This document shows positions 1 through 10,249 of a DNA stretch of 38,408 nt, piece by piece (within the stretch, counting starts at the first letter, position 1; every line of letters begins with the position of its first letter). The notes under the pieces are model-generated. The model made no database searches. It was not told the origin of the DNA and saw nothing but the letters and a program-made list of their open reading frames with translations. The position numbers and the translations under genes are program-made. The stretch is from positions 1 to 38,408 of the IMG/VR virus record IMGVR_UViG_3300032092_000097; one strand, written 5' to 3'. Source of the stretch: a virus.

Positions 1-678
1 GCATTAGATGAAATTAATAATCTTAACCAGAAAAATGCTGACCAGCAAAAAACAACTTTGTCTCTTGCTTCTGCACTATCTAGAGGAGATATCGCTGCTG
101 CGGCACAGGCTGCTATCGAAAAGAAAAGGCAGGATACACAGTTTGCTCTAGAAGACCAGAAGAAGGTTTATCAGGTAGCAAGAGAAACAGAACTTAAAGC
201 AGTTGTACAAGATGTTAATGGCGTTCTCATGACCAGAGAACAAATTGAGGAAAGAATTCTTGCTAACACTGGTAGGATTACTAGGAATAAAGCAAATGAG
301 TTAGAAACATTAATTAGAATTGGTGCAGAGGCTGATAGAATTTATGGAATATCTACCTCAAATCCTACAGTTCAAACAAAGGCTCGTGGTGGAATGATTG
401 TGCCACAAAGATTTGTTTTCGGTGGAGGAGTCTTTGGAACTGATACGGTACCTGCTATGCTTACTCCAGGAGAGTTTGTGGTTAGAAAAGCAGCGGTAGA
501 CGCTATAGGAATTAGCAATCTTAATGCCATTAATAATGGAGCATCAATGGGCGAATCAGTGTATAATTATAGTATTACAGTGAACGCTAACTCTTCAGAT
601 GCCAGCGGTATTGCAGATGCGGTGCTTAGAGAAGTTCAAAGAATAGATTCACGAAGAATTAGGAGCAGTGCTATTTAA
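1..678 (+). CDS. Tail tape measure protein, C-terminal part (5' truncated)
   Basis: The frame is open from the first base, so the gene begins upstream of the window and only about 225 C-terminal residues are visible. A Gln/Lys/Glu-rich, probably helical stretch is followed by a glycine-rich end containing GTDTVPAMLTPGEFVVRK, a sequence typical of the C-terminus of siphovirus tape measure proteins (seen; family knowledge). Tape measures set tail length and are ejected with the DNA. The stop TAA shares its last A with the ATG of the next gene, and tail genes follow, which fits the canonical order tape measure, distal tail, hub. TTG at 58 is an internal codon, not a start. Confidence 0.88.
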   Translation, partial: ALDEINNLNQKNADQQKTTLSLASALSRGDIAAAAQAAIEKKRQDTQFALEDQKKVYQVARETELKAVVQDVNGVLMTREQIEERILANTGRITRNKANELETLIRIGAEADRIYGISTSNPTVQTKARGGMIVPQRFVFGGGVFGTDTVPAMLTPGEFVVRKAAVDAIGISNLNAINNGASMGESVYNYSITVNANSSDASGIADAVLREVQRIDSRRIRSSAI

Positions 679-1328
679 TGACTACAAGTACATACCTTGC
701 TGGTAGAAAAAAATATAAAAGACCACAGTCAATGATGTGGTCAGACCTGCCCCCGATTACATCTGGTGGATTCTTGGTTCCAGACGGATTCGAAGTAAAT
801 GCTGCTACTGCTGGCGATGATTTTATAATTTTGTCTGACCACAACAGGAAAGATATATCTTTTAAGCCAGAGCGTATTGAAAAGCGTGAGCGTATGATTA
901 ATGGTCGTATGCGTTCATATCACATTGCAGATAAAATGACTATCTCTACTTCTTGGGATATGCTTCCATCTAGAGCATTTTCTAATGACCCAACTTTTAA
1001 TACGACAACAGGTTTAGCAGCAACAGGCTCAAGGTCAGTTACCGTAAATGGAAATACATACAACATAGACCCAACTATGTATACTGTAGATGGTGGTGCT
1101 GGTGGCAACGAACTGCTTGACTGGTATCAAAATCACACTGGCTCATTCTATGTATTTTTAGCCTACGATAAAAAAGGTAACTTTGCAACAGATGGTCAGT
1201 ACGGTCACCTTGCCGAGTACAACGAGGTTGTCGAAATGTTTATCTCTAGTTTTGACTATACAGTGGTAAAAAGAGGTGGCACAAACTATGACTTCTGGAA
1301 TATTTCTGTCACCTTGGAAGAGGTATAA
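678..1328 (+). CDS. Distal tail (Dit-like) / minor tail protein
   Basis: A 216-residue protein starting at an ATG that overlaps the tape measure stop by one base (TAATG). No enzymatic motif is visible. It has alternating beta-type sequence with many aromatic residues and a C-terminal part ending in FWNISVTLEEV, the style of a beta-sandwich tail protein. Position between tape measure and the very large hub protein is where siphoviruses encode the distal tail protein that links tube and tip. The role is inferred from position and size; the family was not recognised by sequence alone. Confidence 0.6.
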   Translation: MTTSTYLAGRKKYKRPQSMMWSDLPPITSGGFLVPDGFEVNAATAGDDFIILSDHNRKDISFKPERIEKRERMINGRMRSYHIADKMTISTSWDMLPSRAFSNDPTFNTTTGLAATGSRSVTVNGNTYNIDPTMYTVDGGAGGNELLDWYQNHTGSFYVFLAYDKKGNFATDGQYGHLAEYNEVVEMFISSFDYTVVKRGGTNYDFWNISVTLEEV

Positions 1329-4300
1329 TGTATCAGGATGCTAACCTTAAAAACTATATAGAACAATCATCTTCAGTAAACTTGGAGTCTATCGTTCTTG
1401 CAGAATGGAACATGAACTTTTCAAACAACATTCTTACTTTAGGAAACTATAGGCACAGACCAAACATAGCCAGCCCAACCGAAGCAAACTTTGGAGATGT
1501 CAAAGCAGCCTGGGCACTAGAAACGAGTGCTTCGTCTCCACAATATTATTTTAATGCAACAAACTCTAATACAGTTATAGACGTAGGAATAGACCTAAGC
1601 ACATCAAATCCAATTATAAATTCAACTGTAGATGAAACAGAAAAAATGCTTTATTCTTTAAGTGAAACAATCTCTAGGTTTAGACCACGTTCTGGAATAA
1701 ATAAAATTAGATGGTTTGGCAAAAACTATTTAAACTATGCTAATTCAAATATGCACTTACAGCCAAGATTTTATTTAGCATCTAAAGACGACAAGTTTAA
1801 GTATTGGAACTCTTATAGAATAGATACTGGAACTTATGGCGGTGTAGAAAGAGGAATTGCAAATACAGCGACTGGCAACTCTGATTATTATATAGATGAC
1901 GTAGCACCATTTGTAGTATACGAAGACGCAGTTCCTGCTAACAGAATTGTTGTTAAGATGCAAACAGGCGTTGGAGATGTTAACAATGGACCGTACAAGA
2001 AATCAAATAATAAAACTTTTACTGACCCATTTTATGAAGACCCATTTAACAATACATCGTTGATTAATCAAAAAACACCAGAGATTTGGCAGATTCAATA
2101 TTTAAACAATTCGGATATTTGGACAACAGCACAGTCCTTTACCCTTAACCAACAGCGAACAAATGGTAAAAGAATTATAGGTTCGGACGGATATGTTGAA
2201 CTTGCTTATGGAATAACAAATTCTCCAGCAACTTTTAGACTTCTTGGTGAGTATGTTTCTCAAAACTCGCTACCGCTTGACGGAGCAACAGGAGATGCCT
2301 ATCTTGTACCAGATGTTACAAACGCTACTTCTGGAACTATCTATGTTTGGAATGGAACTAACTGGACAACCAACTCTTTTGTTCCAACATACGGCTGGTA
2401 TTTGAATGAAGAAACATTAAATACAAAGTCATCTATATTAAAAAACATAACATCTCCAGACTTTTTTGGTTCTGCAACAACAGTGTACACTCCAACATAT
2501 AGAGAGTTTCAGTTTATTAAGGGTATTCGTATTGTTGTAGAAACAATGTCACAAAAGGGTTCAAGTTTTGATTTAATTGAAATGTCTCCTAGGCTAGTGG
2601 CAGACCTATCCGATAAAACAAAATCATTTAGCATAGAAAAAATTGCTTCCGATATAGGTAATACAGGAATCCCTGTAGGTCAATTGTTAGCATCTACTGG
2701 CTCACTAGAACTTTTTGATTACGACCAATCATTTAACGAATACAATGTGCTTACTGCTTCTGCTGGAAACATTACAGGTAGCCTTATATCAAACATATCT
2801 TCTAAGAATCTACAAATAAAGATATACGAACATTTGATAGACGATAGACTTTATCCACAGTTGACAGATTATTTTGTTCCAATTAAAACAATGTATGTAG
2901 ATGGTTTTCCAGAAATCAGCACTACGGATAGAACAGCAACAATAAAATTAAGAGACTTGCTTTTTCATTTAGAATCAATTGTTGCTCCTTCATTACTGCT
3001 AAAAAATGCATCTGTAAGTTTTGCAATTGCCACGTTGTTAGATAGTATCGGATTCTCTAATTATAAATTTTACAGAAATGTAGGGGAATCAGAAGATATA
3101 ATTCCATACTTTTACATTGCTCCAGATACAACGGTAGCAGAAGTTTTAAACGACCTAGCACAATCTACTCAGACAGCAATGTTCTTTGATGAGGACAATA
3201 ACTTTGTAACAATGTCTAGAAATTATATTATGCCAACTGCAGCAGAAAGAGCAACTAATATAACTCTTTATGGAAGCAAAGATTTTGAGCAAAACGGTAT
3301 AATTAAAAACTCACACTCAAATGAAATTACTGCAATATCTTCTAATGGAACTTATGTTACATACATATCAAACAATAAACTGGTTGCTGGTCAAAAAGTT
3401 TCAATCATAGGGGCTTCATCTTCTGCATACAATCTAACAAATGTTTCTGTGTATGACGCAACATCAACACAATTCAGGGTTGCCTCAACAGCCTCTGGCT
3501 CTACATCGACAGCAAGAGTTTTAATTTCACCAGCCCTTTCAAACATTGTGTCACTTGACGCAGAAAATAATGAAATTTATAATGGTGGAAAAATTACTTA
3601 TCTTAATAAGTATATTCAAAAATCTTATGCAACAATTCAGGAAGCATCTATGCTTAACAAAGGTCAGTCCTATAAATACAAACCAGTATTGCTTTGGGAA
3701 GTTGCTGGAACAGAAGTGCTAAGACCTACCAACGATGAGGTTGGAAATCAGTCTAGTTATTCTTTAAGTGCTCTGGTGCTAAACTCACCATTAACAGCAA
3801 CTTTACCAACAGTATCATCTGGAGTAATTATAAACAACATACTGGACTTTGGTCAATCTATTTATTGGCTAACCAGGTTTAAAGGATACTTCTATTCCAA
3901 TAGTGAAATTATTAAATACGAGGCTGTAGAACACTTTGTTTCTGGAACTGGAAATGTTTGGATTGAAGACATTACCGATTATCAAAAATATTTTGCAAAA
4001 CTTCCTTTCAATGGAAAAATGTTTCCAACAGGAAGAGTTCGAATTTACGCAGAACCTAATTTTGATGCCAATGGAAATATACAAAATGGAGCAGTAGCAA
4101 AACATGGCAGAGGACAATTTGGAACTACTGTTTCTAGTCATACTGTTCTAGATGAAAATAATGCTTGGCTAAATCCAACAAACCATAAAACATTTAAGAT
4201 GCAATCAAAGTGGATATTTAAAAATAATCAGCAGTATAGTGAAACAGTTTATAAGGTTACAGGTGTCAATGGAACCTCTGGAACCAAAACTATAATAGTT

Positions 4301-6430
4301 GGAGATGCAACAGGTCTGAAAGAAGGACTACTCTTTTATGAATATAAAACAAAAACTGTTGGACTTCAAATTGAACCTCCTAGCAGTCTAGGCTACATTA
4401 CTGTAGACGTAACTAGTCATGGCTTAGTTCCTGGAAATCAAATTAAAATTGAGGGTGTTGAGCCAGTTGCTTATCGTGGAATATATACTGTTACAGCAAC
4501 AACTGCAAACACAATTACGTTTTTTAATAAGAACTCTGCAACTGGTCCAATTACTACTGCAGGAACTGTTGCTCCTTTGTTTTACAACCGTGCTTTGAGT
4601 TCTGCAATTCCAGCAGGAACTAAAATTGATAAGATTGTTGGAACAACAATAACACTAACTAAAGCACTTACAGCAAACATAACTTCTGGAACAGTCTATG
4701 CAACAAGCAATATTGTAGAACCACTAGGTCAGATTGAGTATAACTCTACAACAGATTCGATAGGATTTTTACCAGAAAAGCCAAAAGTAAGTGGGGTAAT
4801 GAAGGACTTCTTCGATAGTTCGTCTTACACAGAGTCGCCTAACACTAAGACTATAGATAAATCTAAGCCAAATGGTGCTATTAAAAGTTCTGCCTTGTCT
4901 ATTCAAGGACCAGAAGATTTTTCTACAATTACTTCTGCAAGCAATGCTTTGTCATATGTTTATAAAAACTATGGTTCAGAATGTCCTAACGCTTATTCTT
5001 TTGGAACAAGGGTAAGAATAATTGGAAAGCCACTGCCAAGCACCGAGGCAATTAATGCTGCAAAACAAATACCTATTGGTGGAGAAATATTAGAAACATT
5101 TAAAGATAAGTCTGGAGAGTATCAAATATCTGGTACTGGTGGAGGTATTGCATTCAACATCGACCCATCTGTAAACAAAAATATCGGATACTACTTTGAG
5201 ATAACTGCTTTATCTAGCGATTCAATTGTAAACAATATTGATGGTAATAATATAACTACTCTTCCAAATGTTTTCTTTTATAAAGTTCTTAAAGGTGCTA
5301 ACACAAAACAAGCAATCCCAGTAGTTCTTTATTCTGGCAATGCCCCAATACTTGTAGATAGTGGTTTGTTTGCTGGAATGTCAAAATCTGTGGATATTAA
5401 AAATCCAACAGTCTATGACCTTATGGTAGAAACAGAAGAATTGTCAAAAACAAATAACGAACAATATAGAAGAAAATTTCACCTATATATAAATGGAAAA
5501 TTACTTGCAACAGTAACAGATAATGATGCTATACCAGTAAATACTAATAATCAAAATCTTGCACTTTTTGTTAGAGGTAAAGGACTTTGTATGTTTGAAA
5601 ATGTTTTTGCTATTGCAGATAATTCTAAAACACCCAACTCCCCAATAAATAAGAAACTGGTTTTCTTAGATGATAAACTAGATAGCCAAAACTATAGAAA
5701 GTATTTGGCAAATCCATCTATGCTTAAGACATACATGAAAGAATTAGGAAGCAACCATCAGCCAAAATACAGACTATATTATGAAGAATTTGGAACTATT
5801 ATGCGTGAGTGTGCTTACTTTAATGTTCGTTATGATAAGGCTTATCCTGCACTATACTCTAAGATATCTCCAACGTTTAGCGATTCCCAAGGATACGTTA
5901 TATCAAACTTTAGGGCAAATCCATACGGTGCAGAATTTTTAATATTTAATGCGACTGATTTTGCACTTAATCTAGACGAATCTACAGGAAATTATTTAAG
6001 AATTCAAGGAGTAACGTTTACACAACAGTCAGCATACGACCTGACAGTAGACGAATATTTCCAAAAGAATAGTGATTTAAATAACTATGCGAACTATACG
6101 GATTTGAACAATAGATATATTGCTATTCAAAATAGTAGAAATACTTATGGTAAAAAAGATTTTACAATTTCTGGAACATACATACAAAACATAGATACAG
6201 CAAACAATCTTATGACATGGATGGTTGACAAGAATATGCATCCTAAAAGGTCTTTGGGTGTTACTATTTTTGCTAATCCTGCTATACAGTTGGGAGACAT
6301 TGTGGAAATAGATTATAAGATAGACAACGTTTTGCAAAATACAACAGCCAGATTTGTTGTGTATCATATAGAATATTCTAGAAATAGTGATGGTCCAGAA
6401 ATGAAATTATATTTAAGTGAGGTAGTGTAA
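1328..6430 (+). CDS. Large minor tail protein / tail hub (baseplate tip)
   Basis: A 1,700-residue protein, the largest gene here, with TAATG couplings at both ends. Residues about 440-660 resemble the hub domain of tail-associated proteins (charged helices around RDLLFHLESIVAPSLLL and FFDEDNNFVTM), and the last 90 residues, including IQLGDIVEIDYKI, resemble the returning hub strand. Between them lie two copies of a small beta domain with the pattern G-x-x-V/I-x-I-x-G (about 660-735 and 1010-1090) and a long Gly/Asn-rich beta region (about 1190-1430) that may be a LamG-like binding domain. It probably forms the tail tip that contacts the cell wall. Tip identity is well supported by size and order; subdomain calls are inference. 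Confidence 0.75.
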   Translation: MYQDANLKNYIEQSSSVNLESIVLAEWNMNFSNNILTLGNYRHRPNIASPTEANFGDVKAAWALETSASSPQYYFNATNSNTVIDVGIDLSTSNPIINSTVDETEKMLYSLSETISRFRPRSGINKIRWFGKNYLNYANSNMHLQPRFYLASKDDKFKYWNSYRIDTGTYGGVERGIANTATGNSDYYIDDVAPFVVYEDAVPANRIVVKMQTGVGDVNNGPYKKSNNKTFTDPFYEDPFNNTSLINQKTPEIWQIQYLNNSDIWTTAQSFTLNQQRTNGKRIIGSDGYVELAYGITNSPATFRLLGEYVSQNSLPLDGATGDAYLVPDVTNATSGTIYVWNGTNWTTNSFVPTYGWYLNEETLNTKSSILKNITSPDFFGSATTVYTPTYREFQFIKGIRIVVETMSQKGSSFDLIEMSPRLVADLSDKTKSFSIEKIASDIGNTGIPVGQLLASTGSLELFDYDQSFNEYNVLTASAGNITGSLISNISSKNLQIKIYEHLIDDRLYPQLTDYFVPIKTMYVDGFPEISTTDRTATIKLRDLLFHLESIVAPSLLLKNASVSFAIATLLDSIGFSNYKFYRNVGESEDIIPYFYIAPDTTVAEVLNDLAQSTQTAMFFDEDNNFVTMSRNYIMPTAAERATNITLYGSKDFEQNGIIKNSHSNEITAISSNGTYVTYISNNKLVAGQKVSIIGASSSAYNLTNVSVYDATSTQFRVASTASGSTSTARVLISPALSNIVSLDAENNEIYNGGKITYLNKYIQKSYATIQEASMLNKGQSYKYKPVLLWEVAGTEVLRPTNDEVGNQSSYSLSALVLNSPLTATLPTVSSGVIINNILDFGQSIYWLTRFKGYFYSNSEIIKYEAVEHFVSGTGNVWIEDITDYQKYFAKLPFNGKMFPTGRVRIYAEPNFDANGNIQNGAVAKHGRGQFGTTVSSHTVLDENNAWLNPTNHKTFKMQSKWIFKNNQQYSETVYKVTGVNGTSGTKTIIVGDATGLKEGLLFYEYKTKTVGLQIEPPSSLGYITVDVTSHGLVPGNQIKIEGVEPVAYRGIYTVTATTANTITFFNKNSATGPITTAGTVAPLFYNRALSSAIPAGTKIDKIVGTTITLTKALTANITSGTVYATSNIVEPLGQIEYNSTTDSIGFLPEKPKVSGVMKDFFDSSSYTESPNTKTIDKSKPNGAIKSSALSIQGPEDFSTITSASNALSYVYKNYGSECPNAYSFGTRVRIIGKPLPSTEAINAAKQIPIGGEILETFKDKSGEYQISGTGGGIAFNIDPSVNKNIGYYFEITALSSDSIVNNIDGNNITTLPNVFFYKVLKGANTKQAIPVVLYSGNAPILVDSGLFAGMSKSVDIKNPTVYDLMVETEELSKTNNEQYRRKFHLYINGKLLATVTDNDAIPVNTNNQNLALFVRGKGLCMFENVFAIADNSKTPNSPINKKLVFLDDKLDSQNYRKYLANPSMLKTYMKELGSNHQPKYRLYYEEFGTIMRECAYFNVRYDKAYPALYSKISPTFSDSQGYVISNFRANPYGAEFLIFNATDFALNLDESTGNYLRIQGVTFTQQSAYDLTVDEYFQKNSDLNNYANYTDLNNRYIAIQNSRNTYGKKDFTISGTYIQNIDTANNLMTWMVDKNMHPKRSLGVTIFANPAIQLGDIVEIDYKIDNVLQNTTARFVVYHIEYSRNSDGPEMKLYLSEVV

Positions 6431-6975
6431 TGTCTGCAAAACCAAAGATAACAACTAATACTGGATATTTAAGTGATGGAAGGCGGTCAAAACAAGTAAG
6501 AATTGCTACATCAAATCTTTTTATAGAAACAGATAATTTACCAATAGACTATATGACAGGAGTAATTTTTGATGGTATTGGTGGCAATGAATTTATTAAT
6601 AGTGAAAGTGCAAGCGTAATACTTGAACAAGGCAAAACCTTAGTAGAGGATTCTAGTGACATTGCGGAAGCAACTAGTTCTGTTGCAAATGAAAAGCAGC
6701 CAGATGGAGAAGACGCTATTAGTTCTCAGTTTTATTTTAGACTCAAGAATTACTTGCCAGAAACAATTGGTAACTTAGAATATGTTGGGTCTACAGATGC
6801 AACTAACGCAGGAACCAAAGATGCAACAAAAGTACTTGTAGAATTTCCAGAAAAAAATGTATACTTTGATGAAACATACGCCTATATTTATATAGAATTA
6901 GACGGAGTAGACGCTAGTCAACAGGTAGAGGTAGAGTTTATAACCTCAACAGACCTGACTAGTGATATAATATAG
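6430..6975 (+). CDS. Minor tail protein, unknown subfamily
   Basis: A 181-residue acidic protein, coupled to the hub gene by TAATG. It has no Cys, no membrane segment and no recognisable catalytic motif. Beta-prone segments alternate with polar loops and the C-terminus is rich in Asp, Glu, Ser and Thr. Its place between tail hub and receptor-binding candidates suggests a structural role at the tail tip. I cannot assign a family. A TATAAT with extended-10 TGA lies over its last codons (6966-6971) but overlaps the next gene's Shine-Dalgarno, so I do not call it a promoter. Confidence 0.6.
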   Translation: MSAKPKITTNTGYLSDGRRSKQVRIATSNLFIETDNLPIDYMTGVIFDGIGGNEFINSESASVILEQGKTLVEDSSDIAEATSSVANEKQPDGEDAISSQFYFRLKNYLPETIGNLEYVGSTDATNAGTKDATKVLVEFPEKNVYFDETYAYIYIELDGVDASQQVEVEFITSTDLTSDII

Positions 6976-6986
6976 TAGGAGAAAAT

Positions 6987-8648
6987 ATGATTACTAACAA
7001 CGGAATTGAACTTATTTCAAAGTATCTGGCTGGTCAGGCTGGTTCTTATGCTTCTTATATCGCTATAGGTTGTGGAGCAAGACCATTATCAAATGAGCAA
7101 CCAATCCTAGTTTCAGCAACTGGCACCTTGGGCGTAGGAACCCTAGGCGTTGATGGTTATGTAGCGACATTGGGATTAGGAGTAGACGCTGCTTACTTAG
7201 AAGTTGGAGATGTAATAACTGCATCAAATGGTACTGGTGGTTTTGGCTCTGGAACAGTTACAGTTTATTCTATAGTTAGTAGAACTCAGATAGAGGTTGT
7301 AAAGTCAACTGCTTTTACTGGTGCAGGAAGTGTTACAAATATTTATGTTGTTGGCAGTCTTCGCTCAAAAAACTTGTCATTAAAAACAAAACTGGATTTT
7401 GAAATGGCAAGATTTCCAATTACTTCACGCTCATATGTTGTAGACAAACAGGTTGCTAAATGTAGCACAATGTATATTTCTGGAACTACAGAAATAACAG
7501 TAACAAGTGTTTTAGAGCATCCGTTTGTTGTTGGAGACAATGTTTATATAAGCGATGTTGATTATCAAGGCACTGGTCCAACTACAGATACACAGGTTAA
7601 TGGACTTTATGTGATTTCTTTTGTGACCTCTTCAGGTTTTAAAGCCACACAACTAGACGATACTCTTGGCAATTGGGATGGTAGTTTGTGGGGTACTGGA
7701 GAACCTTCTCCAACAAATAACTATACAGGATTTTCATACAATAGCCTACAGTTTAAAGCAACAGTATACACCAAGCAGATATCATTAACAGCAGAAATAT
7801 CCGAAATTCCATCCTATGATATTACGGAACTAGGAATCTATTCCCTTGGTTCTGACCAATACTCAACAACATCTAATAGCAGAATGCTTATTAATTTTAC
7901 TCAAAGTGAAGACTGGTCTTATGTGGATGGTGGAGAATCACTAGATATATCATATAACTCTTCACTGGCTCTTCCATTTGGCTCAGTTCCATTTTTTGCA
8001 AGTTCTGCGGATTCCTGGTGGACAGAAGACTATCTTACAAATTTAAGACAAGAAAAGCCAAGAATTTTAAGCGATGCTTTAGTTGTTCCAGGAACACTTT
8101 CAGATTGGGTTTCCACAGGTACATTCGATAGCACCTCTGACTATTTATCTTTACCGAATCCTGGAGTTGATTTTACTACTGCTAAAAGTACAGATGAAAT
8201 AAGCCTTGCTTTTAGTATTGCAAATGCCGAAACCCCAATTTCAGCAACAGTAACACAGTACCACATAATGTTCCAATTTATGTCTAGCAATGGAAATGAC
8301 TCTGCAAAACTAATGTTTGATACAACAGGTGGAAACTCAATTCCTGCAAACAGGTATGTGGTAAAAACACAGACAGTAGGAGACATAGTTAAAACATCTG
8401 GCTTTGTTTGGTCTGATGTGTCCTCAGTAAGAGTTTATGTAAGTGTTCAAAATAGTTCGTTGGTGCCTACTGCAGATTACGCTATTGTTTTAGATGGTCT
8501 TAGGCTAGAAAGTTCTACAACCAATAATCCACTATATGCACTAACAGCATACACAATTGTAAATAACAACACTGCCACGAAAATTACAAAAGGTGCTAAC
8601 TCTAAAGATTTAATTAACTTTAAATTAGACTTGGCAATAGGACAGTAA
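6987..8648 (+). CDS. Tail fibre / receptor-binding-type minor tail protein
   Basis: A 553-residue protein preceded by AGGAG with good spacing. The N-terminus (MITNNGIELISKYLAGQ, then YASYIAIGCG) is a common opening of actinophage tail-fibre-like proteins, probably the part that docks to the tail. Residues about 160-230 carry the same beta module as the hub protein (HPFVVGDNVYISDV). From residue about 330 a separate segment, rich in Ser and aromatic residues, resembles a carbohydrate-binding beta-sandwich ending in a YAIVLDGLRLE strand. This suggests an adhesin that binds host glycans. Function is inferred from architecture and neighbours. Confidence 0.65.
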   Translation: MITNNGIELISKYLAGQAGSYASYIAIGCGARPLSNEQPILVSATGTLGVGTLGVDGYVATLGLGVDAAYLEVGDVITASNGTGGFGSGTVTVYSIVSRTQIEVVKSTAFTGAGSVTNIYVVGSLRSKNLSLKTKLDFEMARFPITSRSYVVDKQVAKCSTMYISGTTEITVTSVLEHPFVVGDNVYISDVDYQGTGPTTDTQVNGLYVISFVTSSGFKATQLDDTLGNWDGSLWGTGEPSPTNNYTGFSYNSLQFKATVYTKQISLTAEISEIPSYDITELGIYSLGSDQYSTTSNSRMLINFTQSEDWSYVDGGESLDISYNSSLALPFGSVPFFASSADSWWTEDYLTNLRQEKPRILSDALVVPGTLSDWVSTGTFDSTSDYLSLPNPGVDFTTAKSTDEISLAFSIANAETPISATVTQYHIMFQFMSSNGNDSAKLMFDTTGGNSIPANRYVVKTQTVGDIVKTSGFVWSDVSSVRVYVSVQNSSLVPTADYAIVLDGLRLESSTTNNPLYALTAYTIVNNNTATKITKGANSKDLINFKLDLAIGQ

Positions 8649-8649
8649 T

Positions 8650-9261
8650 ATGTCAAATAAAATTGTAAAAATACCAGTTAAAGATATTGATGGTCTTAGA
8701 AGCGATGGTGGATATTTGCTTAGATATAGAGTTAAGTCTAAAGACGAAGGTTTGACTTCAGACTGGTCCGAACTACAAAACGTTTCTTTTCCAACCAACA
8801 TAAACGGAGAAACTTTATCATTTTATGAAATGTATGTAACCAACGGTGCTACCAGACCAAGTTTAGCATCATCTTCTAGCACCAACCCACATGCATCAAA
8901 TAATCCATATGTTGTGTCTACTGTAAAAAATGGAATGACTGACGCTGAATATATAAACTCAACCCTTACCGTTGCTGGAACTTTTCCAGAACGCCTAGTC
9001 ACATATGAGTGGGAGTCTTTGTCAAAATATCCTGTTGCACAAAAATTTGATGTTTATGTATCCTGGAAGACTGCCGCTGGAGCATGGACAGACTGGGAAT
9101 ATGTTGCCACGGAATCAAAAAAATCTGTATTCAAAGAGCCAGTAACAACTTATACAAGGGTTCAGGCAGCCCTGTTTTTGTCATCTTATCCAAAATTAAC
9201 AGACATCTATAGGGATGGAGAGATGACCTTTGTTTCTATTGCAGCAGACATTGCTGTGTGA
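8650..9261 (+). CDS. Minor tail protein with fibronectin-like features
   Basis: A 203-residue protein beginning one base after the previous stop. The N-terminal third (LLRYRVKSKDEGLTSDWSEL) reads like a fibronectin type III strand pattern. The middle has a Ser/Asn-rich linker, and the C-terminal half contains two Trp-rich strands (FDVYVSWKTAAGAWTDWEYV). No enzyme motif is present. In many actinophage tail operons a short protein of this kind follows the fibre gene. The structural role is inferred from position. Confidence 0.55.
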   Translation: MSNKIVKIPVKDIDGLRSDGGYLLRYRVKSKDEGLTSDWSELQNVSFPTNINGETLSFYEMYVTNGATRPSLASSSSTNPHASNNPYVVSTVKNGMTDAEYINSTLTVAGTFPERLVTYEWESLSKYPVAQKFDVYVSWKTAAGAWTDWEYVATESKKSVFKEPVTTYTRVQAALFLSSYPKLTDIYRDGEMTFVSIAADIAV

Positions 9262-9267
9262 TATAAT
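9239..9267 (+). promoter_or_regulatory. Promoter with extended -10, leaderless output
   Basis: TATAAT at 9262-9267 is preceded by TGA, giving an extended -10 (TGNTATAAT). A partial -35 (TTGCAG, 9239-9244) lies 17 nt upstream. The ATG at 9274 is 6 nt downstream of the -10, so transcription would begin at or next to the start codon. No Shine-Dalgarno is seen before this ATG. Confidence 0.6.
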
Positions 9268-9273
9268 TAGTTT

Positions 9274-9699
9274 ATGGCAAAAGTACCCTCACTACCAAGC
9301 AATGGTCAACCCATCGATACCCAGTATATCTATGACATTGTAAACTCACTAATTAGCATTAACTCTGAACTAGCAACATATGGTAATTCTAACATTACAG
9401 TTGGTAAGCCATATGGAACTACAAAAACAAATTCAATAAATTTTGATGCACAATCTATCAACGTGGTTAACTCTGAAAAAGTTACAAAAAGCAATGCTAA
9501 AACAGGTCAAATTCCTTTTACAACCTTGTTCACAAGAACACCAGTGGTTACCGCCACACTAGTTTCTAAAAGCACATCAAAAGTTAAGGCTAATGTAACA
9601 ATTACAGCCATAGACACAACCTCTGTATACTACAAGATTGATTTTGACGTAGATGGAACTACAACCCTAGACTTAAATATTATTGCTATCGGAGTATAA
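9274..9699 (+). CDS. Small tail/fibre-associated protein, lectin-like C-terminus
   Basis: A 141-residue protein. The first 40 residues are probably helical (PIDTQYIYDIVNSLISINSE). The remainder is beta-rich and ends with a strand pattern (TPVVTATLV ... SVYYKIDFDV ... LNIIAIGV) reminiscent of H-type-lectin-like domains at the ends of phage fibres. That resemblance is by eye only. It has its own promoter and likely a leaderless message, yet its stop overlaps the next gene's ATG (TAATG), so this promoter also feeds the regulator downstream. Confidence 0.5.
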   Translation: MAKVPSLPSNGQPIDTQYIYDIVNSLISINSELATYGNSNITVGKPYGTTKTNSINFDAQSINVVNSEKVTKSNAKTGQIPFTTLFTRTPVVTATLVSKSTSKVKANVTITAIDTTSVYYKIDFDVDGTTTLDLNIIAIGV

Positions 9700-10229
9700 T
9701 GGCTGCCCAAACAATGGAAGAGTATAATGCTTCCCCTGTTATTCCAGGGAATAAAAAGGTGTGGTTTCTAAATGGAAATCTAGTCCGTGTATACCACATG
9801 AACAACTCTAATGGTATAATGTCTGTTTACAATATTACACTTGACCAGATAGAAAGTTGTTTAGTTAGTGATTTCAAAAAGAATAGGGAAAGAGCATACA
9901 CCGTAGGACAGGCTGCAAGCCTCGTAAACAGGCATAAAAAATATATGCCAGCATTAATGCTAAAAGGAGTTATTCCCTTCCCTATGGGGTCACAGAAGGG
10001 CGGAGAGAGGGGCTGGCAGGTCCGTTCTTACTATTCCGAATCACAGGTAAGGGAAATTCGTGATATACTTGCATCCTACCACCACGGTAGACCAAGAAAA
10101 GATAAACTAATAACCAACGATGTAACACCTACAAAACAAGAGTTGACAAGGCGTATGGGCGATGGTATACTGGTTTATACAAAGACAGAAGATGGCAGAT
10201 TTGTGCCTATCTGGAATGAATCAATTTAG
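9699..10229 (+). CDS. MerR/excisionase-like DNA-binding protein with AT-hook-like motif
   Basis: A 176-residue protein coupled to the previous gene by TAATG. The segment AYTVGQAASLVNRHKKYM (about residues 66-83) followed by a wing and YYSESQVREIRDILASYH matches the winged-helix layout of MerR/excisionase-type HTH domains. HGRPRKDK just after it resembles an AT-hook minor-groove motif. It sits exactly at the border between tail and replication genes, so it may regulate that switch or bind an origin. DNA binding is well supported by sequence; the target is unknown. Confidence 0.65.
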   Translation: MAAQTMEEYNASPVIPGNKKVWFLNGNLVRVYHMNNSNGIMSVYNITLDQIESCLVSDFKKNRERAYTVGQAASLVNRHKKYMPALMLKGVIPFPMGSQKGGERGWQVRSYYSESQVREIRDILASYHHGRPRKDKLITNDVTPTKQELTRRMGDGILVYTKTEDGRFVPIWNESI

Positions 10230-10249
10230 TTCTTGAAAGGACATAGGGT

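Noticed and set aside
6966-6971. TATAAT with TGA extension before the fibre gene
   Set aside because: It is within coding sequence, the start point would fall inside the Shine-Dalgarno of the next gene, and the gene has a good Shine-Dalgarno in an operon.
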